Source: Lachnospiraceae bacterium UBA3643
Lineage (GTDB): Bacteria; Bacillota; Clostridia; Lachnospirales; Lachnospiraceae
Assembly: GCA_002373855.1 (NCBI GenBank)
Contig: DFKO01000229.1
Location: 1 to 8,891, forward strand
Reading direction: 5' to 3'
DNA length: 8,891 nt
Shown here: in pieces, positions 1-5,865 of the stretch
Position numbering within the stretch: the first letter of the stretch is position 1
Layout of the letters: every line of letters begins with the position of its first letter
Notes under the pieces: generated by a model
Told to the model about the DNA's origin: nothing
Seen by the model: the letters and a program-made list of their open reading frames with translations, nothing else
Database searches by the model: none
Position numbers and translations under genes: made by a program

Positions 1-1578
1 GGTTTTGAGATGGGCAACATCTGGTACAATGAACCCAAAACACTTGATGTGGCTTTTGATGTGATCGGTGATATAGTTCTTTCCGCTGCCAGCCAGCAGT
101 ACGGCGGTTTTACCGTTCCTGAGGTTGATAAGATATTAGAGCCCTATGCAGAGAAATCATACAACAAATATGTTAATAAATATATGAATCTGGGAGTTGA
201 TAAATCTACTGCTGAAGCAGAAGCATTTAATGATGTATGCAGAGATTTCGAGCAGGGATTCCAGGGATGGGAATATAAATTCAATACTGTTGCATCCAGC
301 CGCGGCGATTATCCGTTTATCACTGTTACAGCCGGTATCGGCAGAGGCCGTTTTGCAAAGCAGGCGACTATTTCCATGCTCAATGTACGCCGTAAAGGTC
401 AAGGCAAGAAAGAGTGCAAAAAGCCTGTTCTTTTCCCTAAGATCGTATTTTTATATGATGAAAATCTCCACGGAGAAGGCTGCGAGCTTGAGGATGTATT
501 TAAAGCAGGAGTTGAGTGTTCTGCTAAAACCATGTATCCTGACTGGCTCTCACTTACAGGTAAGGGCTATATAGCAAGTATGTATAAACAGTACGGTAAA
601 GTAATCTCGCCTATGGGCTGCAGAGCATTTCTCTCGCCCTGGTATGAGAGAGGCGGTATGCATCCGGCAGATGATAACGATCAGCCTATATTTGTAGGCC
701 GTTTCAATATAGGTGCCGTATCACTCCATTTACCCATGATCCTCGCCAAGTCAAGACAGGAGAGCAGAGACTTCTATGAAGTTCTTGATTATTATCTCCA
801 GCTTATCAGACAGCTCCATATCAGGACATATGCTTACCTTGGAGAAATGAGAGCATCCACAAACCCTCTTGCATACTGTGAAGGAGGATTTTTAAACGGT
901 CATCTTAAGTTAACTGACAAGATAAAGCCCCTGCTTAAATATGCGACTGCTTCATTTGGTATCACTGCCCTTAATGAGCTCCAGATGCTCTATAACGGCA
1001 AATCCCTTGTGGAAGACGGAGAGTTTGCCCTTGAGGTAATGGAGCACATCAACAAGATGGTAGCAAAGTTCAAGGATGAGGATCACAATCTCTATGCTAT
1101 ATACGGAACACCTGCAGAGAATCTCTGCGGCCTCCAGGTAAAACAGTTCAGAAAGAAATACGGTATCATCGAAGGCGTTTCCGACAGAGAATATGTATCA
1201 AATTCATTCCACTGTCATGTTACCGAAGATATCACACCTATCGAAAAGCAGGATAAAGAATACAGATTCTGGGAACTTTTAAACGGCGGCAAGATTCAGT
1301 ATGTAAAATATCCTATCGATTACAATATAGCTGCAGTTGAAACACTGATCAGACGTGCTATGGAATTTGGTTTCTATGAAGGCGTGAATTTATCACTTGC
1401 ATACTGCGATGATTGTGGTCACCAGGAGCTTGAGATGGATGTATGTCCCAAGTGCGGCAGCCGTAACCTGACCAAGATTGACCGTATGAACGGATATCTG
1501 TCATATTCAAGGGTTCACGGCGATACACGTCTTAATGACGCAAAAATGGCTGAGATAGCAGAGAGGAAGAGCATGTAA
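1..1578 (+). CDS. nrdD: Anaerobic (class III) ribonucleoside-triphosphate reductase, C-terminal part, 5' truncated by window edge
   Basis: This glycyl-radical enzyme reduces ribonucleoside triphosphates to deoxy forms in the cytoplasm under anoxia. The reading frame is open from base 1 with no stop upstream of the first visible Met at 10, so the true start lies outside. Numbering from that Met, I see the catalytic-loop cysteine in PMGCRAFLSP (C204), the barrel segment GRFNIGAVSLHLP (230-242), NPLAYCEGG (285-293), a four-cysteine zinc ribbon (C466, C469, C479, C482) and the glycyl-radical loop DRMNGYLS with G495. The C204-G495 distance (291) matches the 290 between C290 and G580 that I recall for phage T4 NrdD. 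By that alignment about 85 residues are missing, including the partner active-site cysteine and any N-terminal ATP-cone. The stop codon overlaps the nrdG start by one base, indicating translational coupling. Identity is very secure; the allosteric subtype and reductant (formate or thiol) cannot be judged from this fragment. Confidence 0.96.
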   Translation, partial: GFEMGNIWYNEPKTLDVAFDVIGDIVLSAASQQYGGFTVPEVDKILEPYAEKSYNKYVNKYMNLGVDKSTAEAEAFNDVCRDFEQGFQGWEYKFNTVASSRGDYPFITVTAGIGRGRFAKQATISMLNVRRKGQGKKECKKPVLFPKIVFLYDENLHGEGCELEDVFKAGVECSAKTMYPDWLSLTGKGYIASMYKQYGKVISPMGCRAFLSPWYERGGMHPADDNDQPIFVGRFNIGAVSLHLPMILAKSRQESRDFYEVLDYYLQLIRQLHIRTYAYLGEMRASTNPLAYCEGGFLNGHLKLTDKIKPLLKYATASFGITALNELQMLYNGKSLVEDGEFALEVMEHINKMVAKFKDEDHNLYAIYGTPAENLCGLQVKQFRKKYGIIEGVSDREYVSNSFHCHVTEDITPIEKQDKEYRFWELLNGGKIQYVKYPIDYNIAAVETLIRRAMEFGFYEGVNLSLAYCDDCGHQELEMDVCPKCGSRNLTKIDRMNGYLSYSRVHGDTRLNDAKMAEIAERKSM

Positions 1579-2102
1579 TGAGATATCATAATATTACCAA
1601 GGACGATATGCTTAACGGCGATGGTCTACGAGTGGTTTTATGGGTTTCGGGATGCTCTCATAATTGCAAAGGATGTCAAAATCCCATAACCTGGGACCCT
1701 AACGGTGGTCTTAATTTTGATGAGGCTGCAAAACAGGAAATTTTTGATCAACTTGATAAATCATATATTTCAGGCCTGACTCTTTCAGGCGGAGATCCAC
1801 TTCATTCCGCAAACAGAGTGGATGTCAGGGACCTCGCAAGAGAAGTCAGAGAGAAATATCCTAAAAAGACAATCTGGCTCTATACAGGTTCATCATGGGA
1901 ATCAATTTACCATTATCCAATTATGGAATATCTTGATGTAGTAGTCGACGGTGAATTTGAGGAAGATAAAAAAGATAATACCCTCTACTGGAAGGGCTCT
2001 TCAAATCAGAGAGTCATAGATGTCCAGGCAACAATCAAATCAAGTGATCCAGCTACGCCTGTGCTTTACTGCGACAACTATTCAAAAATCAAAAAGGCTT
2101 AG
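1578..2102 (+). CDS. nrdG: Anaerobic ribonucleotide reductase-activating protein (radical SAM activase)
   Basis: NrdG uses a 4Fe-4S cluster and S-adenosylmethionine to generate the glycyl radical on NrdD. The 174-aa length is normal for the family. The radical-SAM motif CxxxCxxC is present as CSHNCKGC (C26, C30, C33), and the SAM-contacting GGDP-type motif is SGGDP at 70-74. The C-terminal NQRVID segment (143-148) is also family-like. The ATG shares its A with the nrdD TAA stop, and a purine-rich GAGAGGAAGA inside the nrdD end (1561-1570) can serve as the ribosome binding site. It follows nrdD directly, the usual arrangement, so the two products should be made in a coupled ratio. No damage or missing residue is seen. 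Confidence 0.96.
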   Translation: MRYHNITKDDMLNGDGLRVVLWVSGCSHNCKGCQNPITWDPNGGLNFDEAAKQEIFDQLDKSYISGLTLSGGDPLHSANRVDVRDLAREVREKYPKKTIWLYTGSSWESIYHYPIMEYLDVVVDGEFEEDKKDNTLYWKGSSNQRVIDVQATIKSSDPATPVLYCDNYSKIKKA

Positions 2103-2110
2103 GTATTAAA

Positions 2111-2542
2111 ATGAATATTAAGATAAAATATTTTTCTGATAAGATCGAGAAGCTCCGCTATATAGATGGAAAGTCAGACTGGATAGACCTTAGATGTGCT
2201 GAGGAGATATCTCTAAAAAAAGGAGAGTTTAAGCTCATTCCCCTTGGCATTGGCATGAAACTGCCTAAGGGTTATGAGGCCCATGTGGTACCCAGAAGTT
2301 CTACATTTAAAAATTTTGGTATCATCCAGACTAATCATATGGGTGTCATCGATTATACATACTCAGGTGATAATGATCAGTGGTTTATGCCTGTATATGC
2401 AGTCCGGGATACAGAGATTCATGTAAATGACAGGGTATGCCAGTTCAGAGTCATGGAAAATCAGCCTGCCATAGAGTTTGATGAAGTCGATCACCTCGAT
2501 GAAACTGACAGAGGCGGCTTTGGAAGTACGGGAAAAGCTTAA
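2111..2542 (+). CDS. dut: dUTP diphosphatase (trimeric dUTPase family)
   Basis: Hydrolyses dUTP to dUMP and pyrophosphate, keeping uracil out of DNA and feeding thymidylate synthesis. At 143 aa it has the usual length of a homotrimeric dUTPase. All five conserved motifs are visible: [11 protein letters not shown] (22-31); [12 protein letters not shown] (61-70); [13 protein letters not shown] (78-87) with the catalytic Asp at 81; [11 protein letters not shown] (106-114); V, RGGFGSTG (134-141). Motif V is one glycine shorter than the common RGxGGFGSTG, and PRSSTFKN with TNHMGVID looks like the Bacillus/phage subgroup. It starts 8 bp after nrdG, with only a weak TTAGGT (2099-2104) or a distant AAAAAGG as ribosome binding site, so expression probably depends on upstream translation. 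Its place behind nrdDG suggests a single dNTP-supply operon. Confidence 0.93.
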   Translation: MNIKIKYFSDKIEKLRYIDGKSDWIDLRCAEEISLKKGEFKLIPLGIGMKLPKGYEAHVVPRSSTFKNFGIIQTNHMGVIDYTYSGDNDQWFMPVYAVRDTEIHVNDRVCQFRVMENQPAIEFDEVDHLDETDRGGFGSTGKA

Positions 2543-2566
2543 TAATATTTGTTTTTGTAACGACCA

Positions 2567-2622
2567 ATAAGGGTACTTACGCTGAGCGCACGCTCCGCCG
2601 CGCAATGCGTAAGTACCCTTAT
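2567..2622. repeat. Strong inverted repeat / hairpin, possible dispersed palindromic element
   Basis: Two perfectly complementary 16-nt arms, ATAAGGGTACTTACGC at 2567-2582 and its reverse complement at 2607-2622, enclose 24 nt. That loop contains its own small hairpin, GAGCG-CA-CGCTC (2584-2595), and is far more GC-rich than the flanks. Neither side has the T-run of an intrinsic terminator: CGGCTG follows on the + strand and GGTCG on the complement. It lies 24 bp after the dut stop. It could be a REP/MITE-like interspersed element, a 3'-end RNA stabiliser for the nrdDG-dut message, or a factor-assisted termination structure. The sequence alone does not decide. Confidence 0.8.
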
Positions 2623-2649
2623 CGGCTGTATAAACAAAAGATGAAAAAA

Positions 2650-2678
2650 ACGTATGTAGTATTGAATACTACATGCGT
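2650..2678. promoter_or_regulatory. Palindromic operator candidate overlapping the degV promoter
   Basis: Two 13-nt arms (2650-2662 and 2666-2678) pair throughout, with one G-U type mismatch, around a 3-nt centre. The core is TAGTA (2657-2661), five bases, TACTA (2667-2671). The -35 hexamer at 2662-2667 lies in the middle, so a bound dimer would block RNA polymerase. There is no following T-run, so it is not a terminator. From memory, the TAGTA-N5-TACTA spacing resembles the core of the FapR box that controls fatty-acid synthesis genes in Firmicutes. That assignment is an inference. Confidence 0.55.
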
Positions 2679-2690
2679 ATCGTATATAAT
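2662..2690 (+). promoter_or_regulatory. Sigma-A-type promoter for the degV-family gene
   Basis: The -35 box is TTGAAT (2662-2667, 4 of 6 consensus), followed by a 17-bp spacer and a perfect -10 box TATAAT (2685-2690). Transcription should start near 2697, leaving a leader of about 33 nt before the ATG at 2730. This rules out the upstream in-frame ATG at 2673, which lies inside the promoter. Confidence 0.75.
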
Positions 2691-2729
2691 TATAAAGGTT
2701 TAAATATAAAGAACAGGAGCAACTATAAA

Positions 2730-3599
2730 ATGGCATTATTCAAACTGGTAACAGATTCAACAGCTGATTTACCTGCTGATTATTATGTAAAACATAACGT
2801 GGGATGTATGTACCTCTCTGTAATCATGGATGGCATAACATACAATAAGGAAAACCCCATTGATATTAAATCTTTTTATGAGAAGCTTGGCGGCGGCTCT
2901 ATGCCCACCACATCCCAGATAAATCCTGATGAGGCTAAAAACGAGCTCACCGAATATTTAAAAGAAAACAAAAATATTCTTTATATCGCTTTTTCTTCAG
3001 GGCTCTCAGGTTCATATCAGTCAGGATGCATCGCAGCTGAGGAAATCATGGAAGAAAACCCTGATGCAAATATTGTAGTTATCGATTCACTCTGTGCTTC
3101 ACTCGGAGAAGGATTCCTTGTAAATAAAGCTGTCCAGATGATGGAAGAGGATAAAACCATCGAGGAGACGGCAGCTTTTATCAAAGAAAATCTCCTCCAT
3201 GTAGGTCATGTATTTACAGTTGATGACCTTTTCCATTTAAGCCGTGGCGGCCGTATCAGCAAGGGTACAGCTGTTGTCGGTTCCATGATCAATATCAAGC
3301 CTCTTCTCCATGTAAATGATGAGGGTAAGCTGATCAACATCGGCAAGTGCCGCGGACGTAAGAAAGCCCTGGCAAGCCTTGTTGAGCTGATGGATGAGAG
3401 ACTCGGTGATTACAGGGGAATGGATCAGAAGTGTATGATCAGCCACAGCAACTGTCTTGAGGATGCACAGTATGTTGCCCGGCTTGTAAAAGAAAAGTTT
3501 GGTTATGACACTGAGATCATCGATTTTATCGGCCCTGTAATAGGTACTCATACCGGTATAGGAACGGTTGCGCTTTTCTTCTGGGCAGACCACAGATAA
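2730..3599 (+). CDS. DegV family (FakB-like) fatty-acid-binding protein
   Basis: DegV/FakB proteins bind one long-chain fatty acid and, in characterised cases, present it to the fatty acid kinase FakA for phosphorylation and entry into phospholipid synthesis. They are cytoplasmic. The 289-aa product has the family signatures: TDSTADLP (8-15), TTSQINPDEA (60-69), SSGLSGSYQS (89-98), SRGGRISKGT (171-180), NIKPLLHV (188-195) and the C-terminal GPVIGTHTGIGTVALFF (268-284). I chose ATG 2730 because AGGAG (2715-2719) lies 10 nt upstream and the protein then begins MALFKLVTDST as expected. The in-frame ATG at 2673 falls within the promoter. The gene has its own promoter and terminator, so it is monocistronic. 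No FakA is in the window, and which fatty acid it binds cannot be told. Confidence 0.93.
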   Translation: MALFKLVTDSTADLPADYYVKHNVGCMYLSVIMDGITYNKENPIDIKSFYEKLGGGSMPTTSQINPDEAKNELTEYLKENKNILYIAFSSGLSGSYQSGCIAAEEIMEENPDANIVVIDSLCASLGEGFLVNKAVQMMEEDKTIEETAAFIKENLLHVGHVFTVDDLFHLSRGGRISKGTAVVGSMINIKPLLHVNDEGKLINIGKCRGRKKALASLVELMDERLGDYRGMDQKCMISHSNCLEDAQYVARLVKEKFGYDTEIIDFIGPVIGTHTGIGTVALFFWADHR

Positions 3600-3646
3600 C
3601 TTTAATGATATATCGATAGCATCGAAACTATATATTGTATAATATG

Positions 3647-3688
3647 AGGCGGTTTATCACATTATAATGTATGATATACCGCCTTTTT
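3647..3688 (+). terminator. Rho-independent terminator after the degV-family gene
   Basis: A 13-nt stem (3647-3659 AGGCGGTTTATCA paired with 3672-3684) has one internal mismatch and a GC-rich base, and runs directly into TTTTT (3684-3688). The loop CATTATAATG can pair further. It lies 48 bp after the stop codon. Upstream, 3608-3633 has a weaker AT-rich foldback with TCGAT-AGC-ATCGA at its tip, of no clear role. Confidence 0.85.
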
Positions 3689-3713
3689 AAGTGGTATATT
3701 TTACTTAAAATGA

Positions 3714-3742
3714 TTGAAGAAATAAGGGTTTTGAGTTATCAT
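3714..3742 (+). promoter_or_regulatory. Candidate promoter for the pentapeptide-repeat/ABC operon
   Basis: The -35 box is TTGAAG (3714-3719, 4 of 6), then a 17-bp spacer and -10 TATCAT (3737-3742, 5 of 6). It lies just after the terminator and about 90 bp ahead of the repeat-protein ATG, giving a leader of roughly 85 nt. A weaker alternative uses TTGAGT at 3731 with a poor -10. The AT-rich setting makes chance matches likely, so this is tentative. Confidence 0.45.
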
Positions 3743-3833
3743 ATAGATTAGGTTTATTCTGTAGAAACTATGCCCGTTTTTAGTATCGGACCTATGTTTA
3801 CTGCATATTTTGTAGACAGGAATATATGCTTAA

Positions 3834-4994
3834 ATGAGCATCCGCTATAGGTGGTTAAAAAAATCATACAAGGAGACTGTAGAAGAGTACGACAACAGAA
3901 TAAATATGTTGCCTCCTTTTCACGCGGGATATGCTTACTTTGGCGGGAATGCATATGACGAATATCATCATATATACGGACTTTATATAACATGGTCGGG
4001 AGAGTTAAACAGATATCTCTTTGATCCTCTGTCTGAATATGGTTTTGTGATTCACTGTCCCGTTAATGAGGCAGTAGGTTTCTTTAAGCAGGGCGTTGCG
4101 GAAAGAATATATGTAAAGCTTAAGTCCAAGAAAGGCAGACTGTACGGCGATACATTTACAATGAATGCCAATGACAAAGAGTATGTCGTATCATATACCG
4201 GTATGTGCGTAAATAAACCTGAATATTTATGTTTTTCCGGGATGACAAATCCTGATGTACCTGACCTTGGCAGTTACTTAGTTTCATCATATTATAACGG
4301 TTCGTTCACTGCCGGATCTTTTAATTTGAGTTCATTTAATGCAGGAACATTTAATATCGGATCCTTTAATTTAAGCTCTTTTAATACAGGATCGTTTAAC
4401 CTTGGCTCGTATAATTTAGGTTCTTTTAACTTAACTATGTTTAACACCGGGTCATTTAATACAGGCTCCTTTATATTAAGCTCATTTAACATTGGTTCAT
4501 TTAACCTGGGATCCTTTAACTTAAGTTCTTTTAACATTGGATTATTTACTTTTGGTTCATATAATGTCGGCAGCTTTTATCTTGGAAGCTTTTACGGGGG
4601 ACTTTTAAATTTTGGCAGCTATCTGTCCGGTACTTTTAATATCGGATCATTTAACTTTGGTGCCTTTAACTTTGGAACATATAATATCAGTTCGTTTAAT
4701 ATCGGCTCGTTTAACCTTGGTCTGTTTAATACGGGATCATTTAATATCGGCTCATATAATATTGGCTCATTTAATTTGGGTATATTTAACACCGGCTCGT
4801 TTAATATCGGCTCATATACTTTGAGTTCGTTTAATATGGGTGTATATAATACCGGTTCGTATATCAGTACTTCTATTGCCGGTGATTATGATTACGGCAG
4901 GTTATCACCGGCTGATTATTATGACCTCAGGGATTATATAATGCATGAGGTTTACGGTATCGGATGTCTCGGTTACGGGCTGAACCTGATATAA
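3834..4994 (+). CDS. Pentapeptide-repeat (GSFNx) beta-helix protein with unrecognised N-terminal domain
   Basis: I do not recognise a named family for the whole 386-aa protein. Residues 1-145 form a Tyr-rich, mixed-charge domain with no signal peptide or membrane segment. Residues 146-345 are exactly 40 consecutive pentapeptides with no insertion. G is at position 1 in 32, S at position 2 in 30, F or Y at position 3 in 39, N at position 4 in 30, and position 5 is mostly L, I or T. The pattern resembles Pentapeptide_2 (NxGxx) and, read as F-centred, the classical pentapeptide repeat that folds as a right-handed square beta-helix; 40 repeats would give about 10 coils. The repeat block has no D, E, K, R, H, P, C, Q or W. 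Residues 346-386 look like a cap (SPADYYDLRDYIMHEVYG, helical). ATG 3834 follows an in-frame stop and lacks a good ribosome binding site (AGG at 3818-3820). A structural, adhesive or binding scaffold role is a guess. The absence of acidic residues argues against a Qnr/MfpA-like DNA mimic. Confidence 0.85.
   Translation: MSIRYRWLKKSYKETVEEYDNRINMLPPFHAGYAYFGGNAYDEYHHIYGLYITWSGELNRYLFDPLSEYGFVIHCPVNEAVGFFKQGVAERIYVKLKSKKGRLYGDTFTMNANDKEYVVSYTGMCVNKPEYLCFSGMTNPDVPDLGSYLVSSYYNGSFTAGSFNLSSFNAGTFNIGSFNLSSFNTGSFNLGSYNLGSFNLTMFNTGSFNTGSFILSSFNIGSFNLGSFNLSSFNIGLFTFGSYNVGSFYLGSFYGGLLNFGSYLSGTFNIGSFNFGAFNFGTYNISSFNIGSFNLGLFNTGSFNIGSYNIGSFNLGIFNTGSFNIGSYTLSSFNMGVYNTGSYISTSIAGDYDYGRLSPADYYDLRDYIMHEVYGIGCLGYGLNLI
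4269..4868 (+). repeat. 600-bp array of 40 x 15-bp degenerate coding repeats
   Basis: The DNA encodes the uninterrupted GSFNx pentapeptides. Gly and Ser codons vary freely (GGA, GGC, GGT; TCA, TCG, TCC, TCT, AGC, AGT), so the copies are old at the DNA level and held together by protein selection, not fresh slippage products. The array is an exact multiple of 60 bp (ten beta-helix turns). Confidence 0.9.
4704..4868 (+). repeat. 60-bp tandem super-repeat within the pentapeptide array
   Basis: Copies at 4704-4763 and 4764-4823 agree at 47 of 60 bases by my count and encode GSFNL-G(L/I)FNT-GSFNI-GSY(N/T)(I/L). A partial third copy runs 4824-4868. One unit equals four pentapeptides, the expected single turn of the helix, suggesting growth by duplication of whole coils. 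Confidence 0.75.
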
Positions 4995-5012
4995 ACTTTC
5001 AGGAGAAAAATA

Positions 5013-5864
5013 TTGGACGGATTTTATTCCATTTGGACCGGGCTGTTTAAGTTAAAGCATGAAGATACTCCGTTTTTTATGGAGGATTATGATCTGCTGA
5101 CACTTATCCTGTCGGCCGCAGCATATAAAAAGAATAATGGCAGGGTCAGAATGTATGCCGATAAAGACGGGGCGGAATATATTGACAGTATTGGCCTTAA
5201 AGATCTGTTTGATGATGGCATACAGATCATGGAACCCGATGAGGATATAAATCCCAAAGTGTTCTGGGCAGCCGGCAAATTAAAGAGCCTGAGTCTCCTC
5301 GACAAGCCGTCGGTTATGATAGATCTTGATCTCATTATATGGAAAAATCTTGATGATTTTTTTACAGGAGCTGATATATACGGCATACACAGAGAACAGA
5401 TCAGGAATGAGATTTATCCTGACACTGATTTTTTTAAGGTAAAAAGGGATTACAGGTACCCGGATGGTCTTGATAAGGCTGAACTTCCGTTAAATACAGC
5501 CATGCTTTATATTGAGAGTCTTGATTTTACTCATAAATATGCGGATGAATCCTTAAGATTTATGAAGTCGTGCACTGAGCAAAATGAGAACTTAAGGCAT
5601 ATGGTTTTCGCGGAGCAGAGACTCCTGCCCATGATGGCTTCTGCAGAAGGGTTAAAGATTAAGACAATGTTTCCTCTTGGCGAGGATATAGGTATTCAGG
5701 ATTATTTTACTCATATATGGGGACATAAAAATATCCTGAAATACAACAGGGATGAGCGTATGAAATACTGCATGCGCGTTATAAACCGATTAAAGAAGGA
5801 TTTTCCGGATCATATGGTATTTGTTTCATCAAATGACATATTCCGCGAATATATAAAGGATTAA
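5013..5864 (+). CDS. Putative GT-A-fold glycosyltransferase-like protein (DUF6734-like), TTG start
   Basis: A 283-aa soluble protein with no signal peptide or membrane segment. Several segments recall sugar-transferring GT-A enzymes: FWAAGKLKSL (84-93), a DxD-like metal/nucleotide-sugar motif in VMIDLDLIIW (D104, D106), PLNTAMLYIES (159-169) resembling the acceptor-side Asn motif of GT8/GT32-type families, AEQRLLPMMA (200-209) and THIWGHKN (233-240). I read this as a cytoplasmic glycosyltransferase-related protein, possibly of the DUF6734 group. Donor and acceptor are unknown, and the assignment rests on motif resemblance. The start is TTG at 5013 because AGGAG (5001-5005) sits 7 nt upstream and no ATG is suitably placed. 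It begins 18 bp after the repeat protein and ends one base before the ABC ATPase start. Capsule or cell-surface polysaccharide work, or modification of the Ser/Thr-rich neighbour, are both possible. Confidence 0.65.
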   Translation: MDGFYSIWTGLFKLKHEDTPFFMEDYDLLTLILSAAAYKKNNGRVRMYADKDGAEYIDSIGLKDLFDDGIQIMEPDEDINPKVFWAAGKLKSLSLLDKPSVMIDLDLIIWKNLDDFFTGADIYGIHREQIRNEIYPDTDFFKVKRDYRYPDGLDKAELPLNTAMLYIESLDFTHKYADESLRFMKSCTEQNENLRHMVFAEQRLLPMMASAEGLKIKTMFPLGEDIGIQDYFTHIWGHKNILKYNRDERMKYCMRVINRLKKDFPDHMVFVSSNDIFREYIKD

Positions 5865-5865
5865 C

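Noticed and set aside
2567..2622. CRISPR repeat or intrinsic terminator
   Set aside because: Only one unit is present, with no spacer array, and no T-run follows either arm.
2673..2729. Extended N-terminus for the DegV-family protein from ATG 2673
   Set aside because: This ATG lies inside the palindrome and upstream of the -10 box, and the extra 19 residues are not family-like. The ATG at 2730 has AGGAG at proper spacing.
2539..2736. Minus-strand 65-codon open frame covering the dut-degV intergenic region
   Set aside because: It spans the hairpin, operator and promoter, its product is low-complexity and Tyr/Cys-rich, and there is no supporting start signal.
3638..3643. TATAAT just upstream of the terminator as a possible small-RNA promoter
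   Set aside because: No acceptable -35 at 16-18 bp spacing, and any transcript would end at the terminator within about 40 nt. The AT-rich context explains the match.
3754..3993. Minus-strand 79-codon open frame across the repeat-protein start
   Set aside because: No ribosome binding site and no recognisable domain; it overlaps a better-supported gene and the leader region.
4292..4537. Antisense open frame across the repeat array with a regular KLKDPxLNEP-like pattern
   Set aside because: The regularity is simply the complement of the 15-bp coding repeats. There is no ribosome binding site, and the sense frame is clearly the selected one.
4269..4868. Qnr/MfpA-like DNA-mimic pentapeptide protein
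   Set aside because: The repeat block has no acidic residue, so it cannot mimic DNA charge.
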